Assembly: GCF_003991195.1 (NCBI RefSeq)
Contig: NZ_RCWL01000002.1
Span: 434,001-498,000 of the forward strand
Source of the DNA: Gynurincola endophyticus
Lineage (GTDB): Bacteria > Bacteroidota > Bacteroidia > Chitinophagales > Chitinophagaceae
DNA length: 64,000 bases
Direction of reading: 5' to 3'
Part shown: piece after piece, positions 62,100 to 64,000 of the stretch
How positions within the stretch are numbered: the stretch's first letter is position 1
Layout of the letters: the number at the start of each line of letters is the position of its first letter
Notes under the pieces: model-generated
Told to the model about the DNA's origin: nothing
The model's database searches: none
What the model saw: only the letters and a program-made list of their open reading frames with translations
Translations under genes and position numbers: made by a program

Positions 62100-64000
62100 T
62101 TACTTACTACCGGCTCTTTTCTTCAATTCGTCAATAGAAATAGTTATAAATCTTCCGACCTGTTTATCCCCTGCATAACTAATAGTTCTGAGCATTTGTG
62201 CGTCTTTTGGAACAGTTATCCAGTCTGTAGCTTTAGGGTAAAATCTGTCTGGATAAGAATTATCGAAACTATAATGAAAAGTTGTATGATTTGCCTCAGG
62301 TACCAGTTTCACTTCTAATAATCCGCCAGCTTGTGTCCGGGCCTCTATTAATGGTTCATACATAGAGGGAGCGTATTTTCTTTCGGCATAATCAAAGCGT
62401 TCAAAATGCTGTTCGATATTTTTCACAAATTGATTCCACTCAATAGCTTTATGTTGACTCCATAAAGCGTTGGCTACGGCAAACGCTCTTGGCCATAACA
62501 TGTATTGTACCTGGCGGAAATTGTAGATTTGTTCTGTCCATAAATTTCCTTGTCCGCCCTTAATAAACTTTGCATCCACGCCAGCAGGTACCGGATTAAA
62601 TTCGAATGTTTTCTTCAGGTATACCTTATCATAATTCGGAGGTTCGATGGCAGCATCCCCCTGTACTAAATCAAGATATACGAATGTATTAGGTGTCATT
62701 ACTACTTCGTGACCAAGTTTAGCAGCTTCAATACCACCTTTATCTCCACGCCAGCTCATAATAGTTGCTCCCTGTGCAATACCGCCCTCTAAAATTTCAT
62801 CCCAACCCATCATTTTCTTTCCTTTAGAAGTAATAATATTACTGACTCTTTTTACAAAGTAACTTTGAACTTCATCATAATCTTTTAATTTTTCACGTTT
62901 CATCAGCTCTGTTACTGCAGCACTTTTTTGCCAGAAGTTTTTTGCGCACTCATCTCCCCCCATATGAATATATCCAAACGGAAATAATTCAGCAATTTCA
63001 GTATATACTTTATCTAAAAATTCATATACTTTTTCATTGGCAGGACATAAAGTATTGTCAACAATGGCCGTGAACTTTCCTCCACCTAACCAGTTCATAA
63101 ATTTTTCGCCGCTATTCACCTGATAAGTACCTGGTGTACATGACAATTCCGGATAAGCAGCAACAGCAGCCATTGAGTGACCGGGAACGTCAATTTCAGG
63201 CATAATTTCAATATACCTGTCTTTCGCATAAGCAATTAATTCTTTAATATCTTCCTGGGTATAAAAACCGCCGTAAGTTCGTGGTTCATTAGCGGCGGGA
63301 GGAGAAAAGGTTCCTAAACGACCGGTTTTATCCGCTCTCCAGGCGCCTACTTCGGTAAGTTTCGGGAGAGATTTTATTTCAATTCTCCATCCCTGATCAT
63401 CACTGAGATGCAGGTGCAGAATATTATATTTATATTCTGCCATTTCATCAATGAAGCGTTTTACTTCTTCCTTTGTAAAGAAGTGACGAACCACATCAAA
63501 CATCAAACCTCTCCATTCGAATCGTGGGTAATCTGTAATTTTTACTCCTGCAATTTTCCAGGCTTTGTTTCTTACAATTTTAACAGACAGTACTTCTTTT
63601 GGCAGCAACTGTTTAATAGTTTGAATCGCGTAATAAAATCCAACCGGCTGATTGGCAGTAATTATAGTACGGTTGCCCGCCACCTCCAGCGTATATCCTT
63701 CTTTTCCTAAAACCGGATTCGGTTTGGCATTTAAGATAAACCGGATTACGTTTGGCAGGTTGTCTTTAGGCTTCACGGTACTTAAAAACCAGTTATAACC
63801 TGACAAATCGTTGAATTGTGTAATCCAGGTACGAATTACTTTCTCAGCTTCTTCATTGCCATTTTCAAGCTCAACTTTAGTGAAGTTGTTGAAAATCATC
63901 CCTTCCGACTGAAGACTGAGCGATACGGGTTGTGGAATAATGTGTACGCCTTCCACAGCCTGAGCGGCAACAGAGAGTACGCTGGTAAAAAACAAAACTG
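62100..64000 (-). CDS. GH20 beta-N-acetylhexosaminidase, 5' end outside window
   Basis: The minus-strand frame is open at the right edge, entering in what looks like the end of a signal peptide (VLFFTSVLSVAAQA), so at least 633 residues are seen and the true start lies beyond the window. The GH20b N-terminal domain (IIPQPVSLSLQSEG) is followed by the catalytic barrel: DVVRHFFTKEEVKRFIDEM, LHLHLSDDQGWRIEI and the Asp-Glu pair in YIHMGGDECAKNFW, used in substrate-assisted catalysis. It releases terminal GlcNAc or GalNAc. With the GH18 enzyme it could complete breakdown of chitin oligomers. Terminator follows at 62043-62079. Confidence 0.94.
   Translation of the reverse strand, partial: VLFFTSVLSVAAQAVEGVHIIPQPVSLSLQSEGMIFNNFTKVELENGNEEAEKVIRTWITQFNDLSGYNWFLSTVKPKDNLPNVIRFILNAKPNPVLGKEGYTLEVAGNRTIITANQPVGFYYAIQTIKQLLPKEVLSVKIVRNKAWKIAGVKITDYPRFEWRGLMFDVVRHFFTKEEVKRFIDEMAEYKYNILHLHLSDDQGWRIEIKSLPKLTEVGAWRADKTGRLGTFSPPAANEPRTYGGFYTQEDIKELIAYAKDRYIEIMPEIDVPGHSMAAVAAYPELSCTPGTYQVNSGEKFMNWLGGGKFTAIVDNTLCPANEKVYEFLDKVYTEIAELFPFGYIHMGGDECAKNFWQKSAAVTELMKREKLKDYDEVQSYFVKRVSNIITSKGKKMMGWDEILEGGIAQGATIMSWRGDKGGIEAAKLGHEVVMTPNTFVYLDLVQGDAAIEPPNYDKVYLKKTFEFNPVPAGVDAKFIKGGQGNLWTEQIYNFRQVQYMLWPRAFAVANALWSQHKAIEWNQFVKNIEQHFERFDYAERKYAPSMYEPLIEARTQAGGLLEVKLVPEANHTTFHYSFDNSYPDRFYPKATDWITVPKDAQMLRTISYAGDKQVGRFITISIDELKKRAGSK

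Overview
The window looks like a chromosomal segment of a Bacteroidota member, most likely a Chitinophagaceae-type soil or aquatic organism. The taxonomic evidence is indirect but consistent: tandem SusC/SusD pairs, a Porin_10-type outer-membrane barrel, a PorW/SprE-like type IX secretion protein, a bactofilin cluster, 'propeller + triple-Y + LuxR' regulation, and promoters of the Bacteroidota form TTG/TTTG-N19-20-TAnnTTTG. The genus is an inference. No tRNA, rRNA, IS element, prophage or CRISPR array was seen.

Layout. 1-3.9 kb: a partial porin and purine nucleoside phosphorylase (minus strand), then sucC, a 27-residue membrane peptide ORF and a GNAT acetyltransferase (plus). 3.9-7.2 kb: a cobalamin riboswitch leading into metE, then an acyl-CoA thioesterase. 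7.3-9.5 kb: a compact overlapping four-gene unit (DoxX-like membrane protein, DUF2071 protein, membrane-anchored methyltransferase-like protein, four-helix membrane protein) whose joint function I do not know. 9.6-12.3 kb (minus): a small outer-membrane barrel, a SprT-like metalloprotein, a four-helix membrane protein, a bactofilin and its membrane-anchored coiled-coil neighbour. 12.4-18.8 kb (plus): a PorW/SprE-like TPR protein with a very long 11-residue repeat, and a class A penicillin-binding protein.

18.8-35 kb (minus) is an amino-acid biosynthesis block. It begins with a his leader-peptide attenuator, then hisG-hisD-hisC-hisB, then a trp leader-peptide attenuator, trpE-G-D-C-F-B-A, and then the remaining histidine genes hisH-(GNAT)-hisA-hisF-hisIE followed by a TlpA-like thioredoxin protein. 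A complete trp operon thus sits inside the his operon, and hisH-A-F-IE lie downstream of the tryptophan attenuator with no visible terminator or promoter between trpA and hisH. An S9-family peptidase is divergent from the his promoter.

37.5-64 kb (minus) is a polysaccharide utilisation locus: a partial GH20 hexosaminidase, a sensor/LuxR regulator, a GH5 enzyme, two SusC/SusD pairs, a surface lipoprotein, two GH30 enzymes, two ThuA-domain proteins, a DUF5009 membrane acyltransferase and a GH18 chitinase. Beta-glucan-type (GH5, GH30) and chitin-type (GH18, GH20) enzymes together suggest fungal cell-wall material as the target. This is inferred from families, not shown.

The most notable items are the nested his/trp arrangement with two leader peptides that start almost at their predicted transcription starts, the four-gene membrane operon, the 11-residue repeat in the PorW-like protein, and a 13-bp perfect palindrome with a related half-site upstream of two PUL genes.
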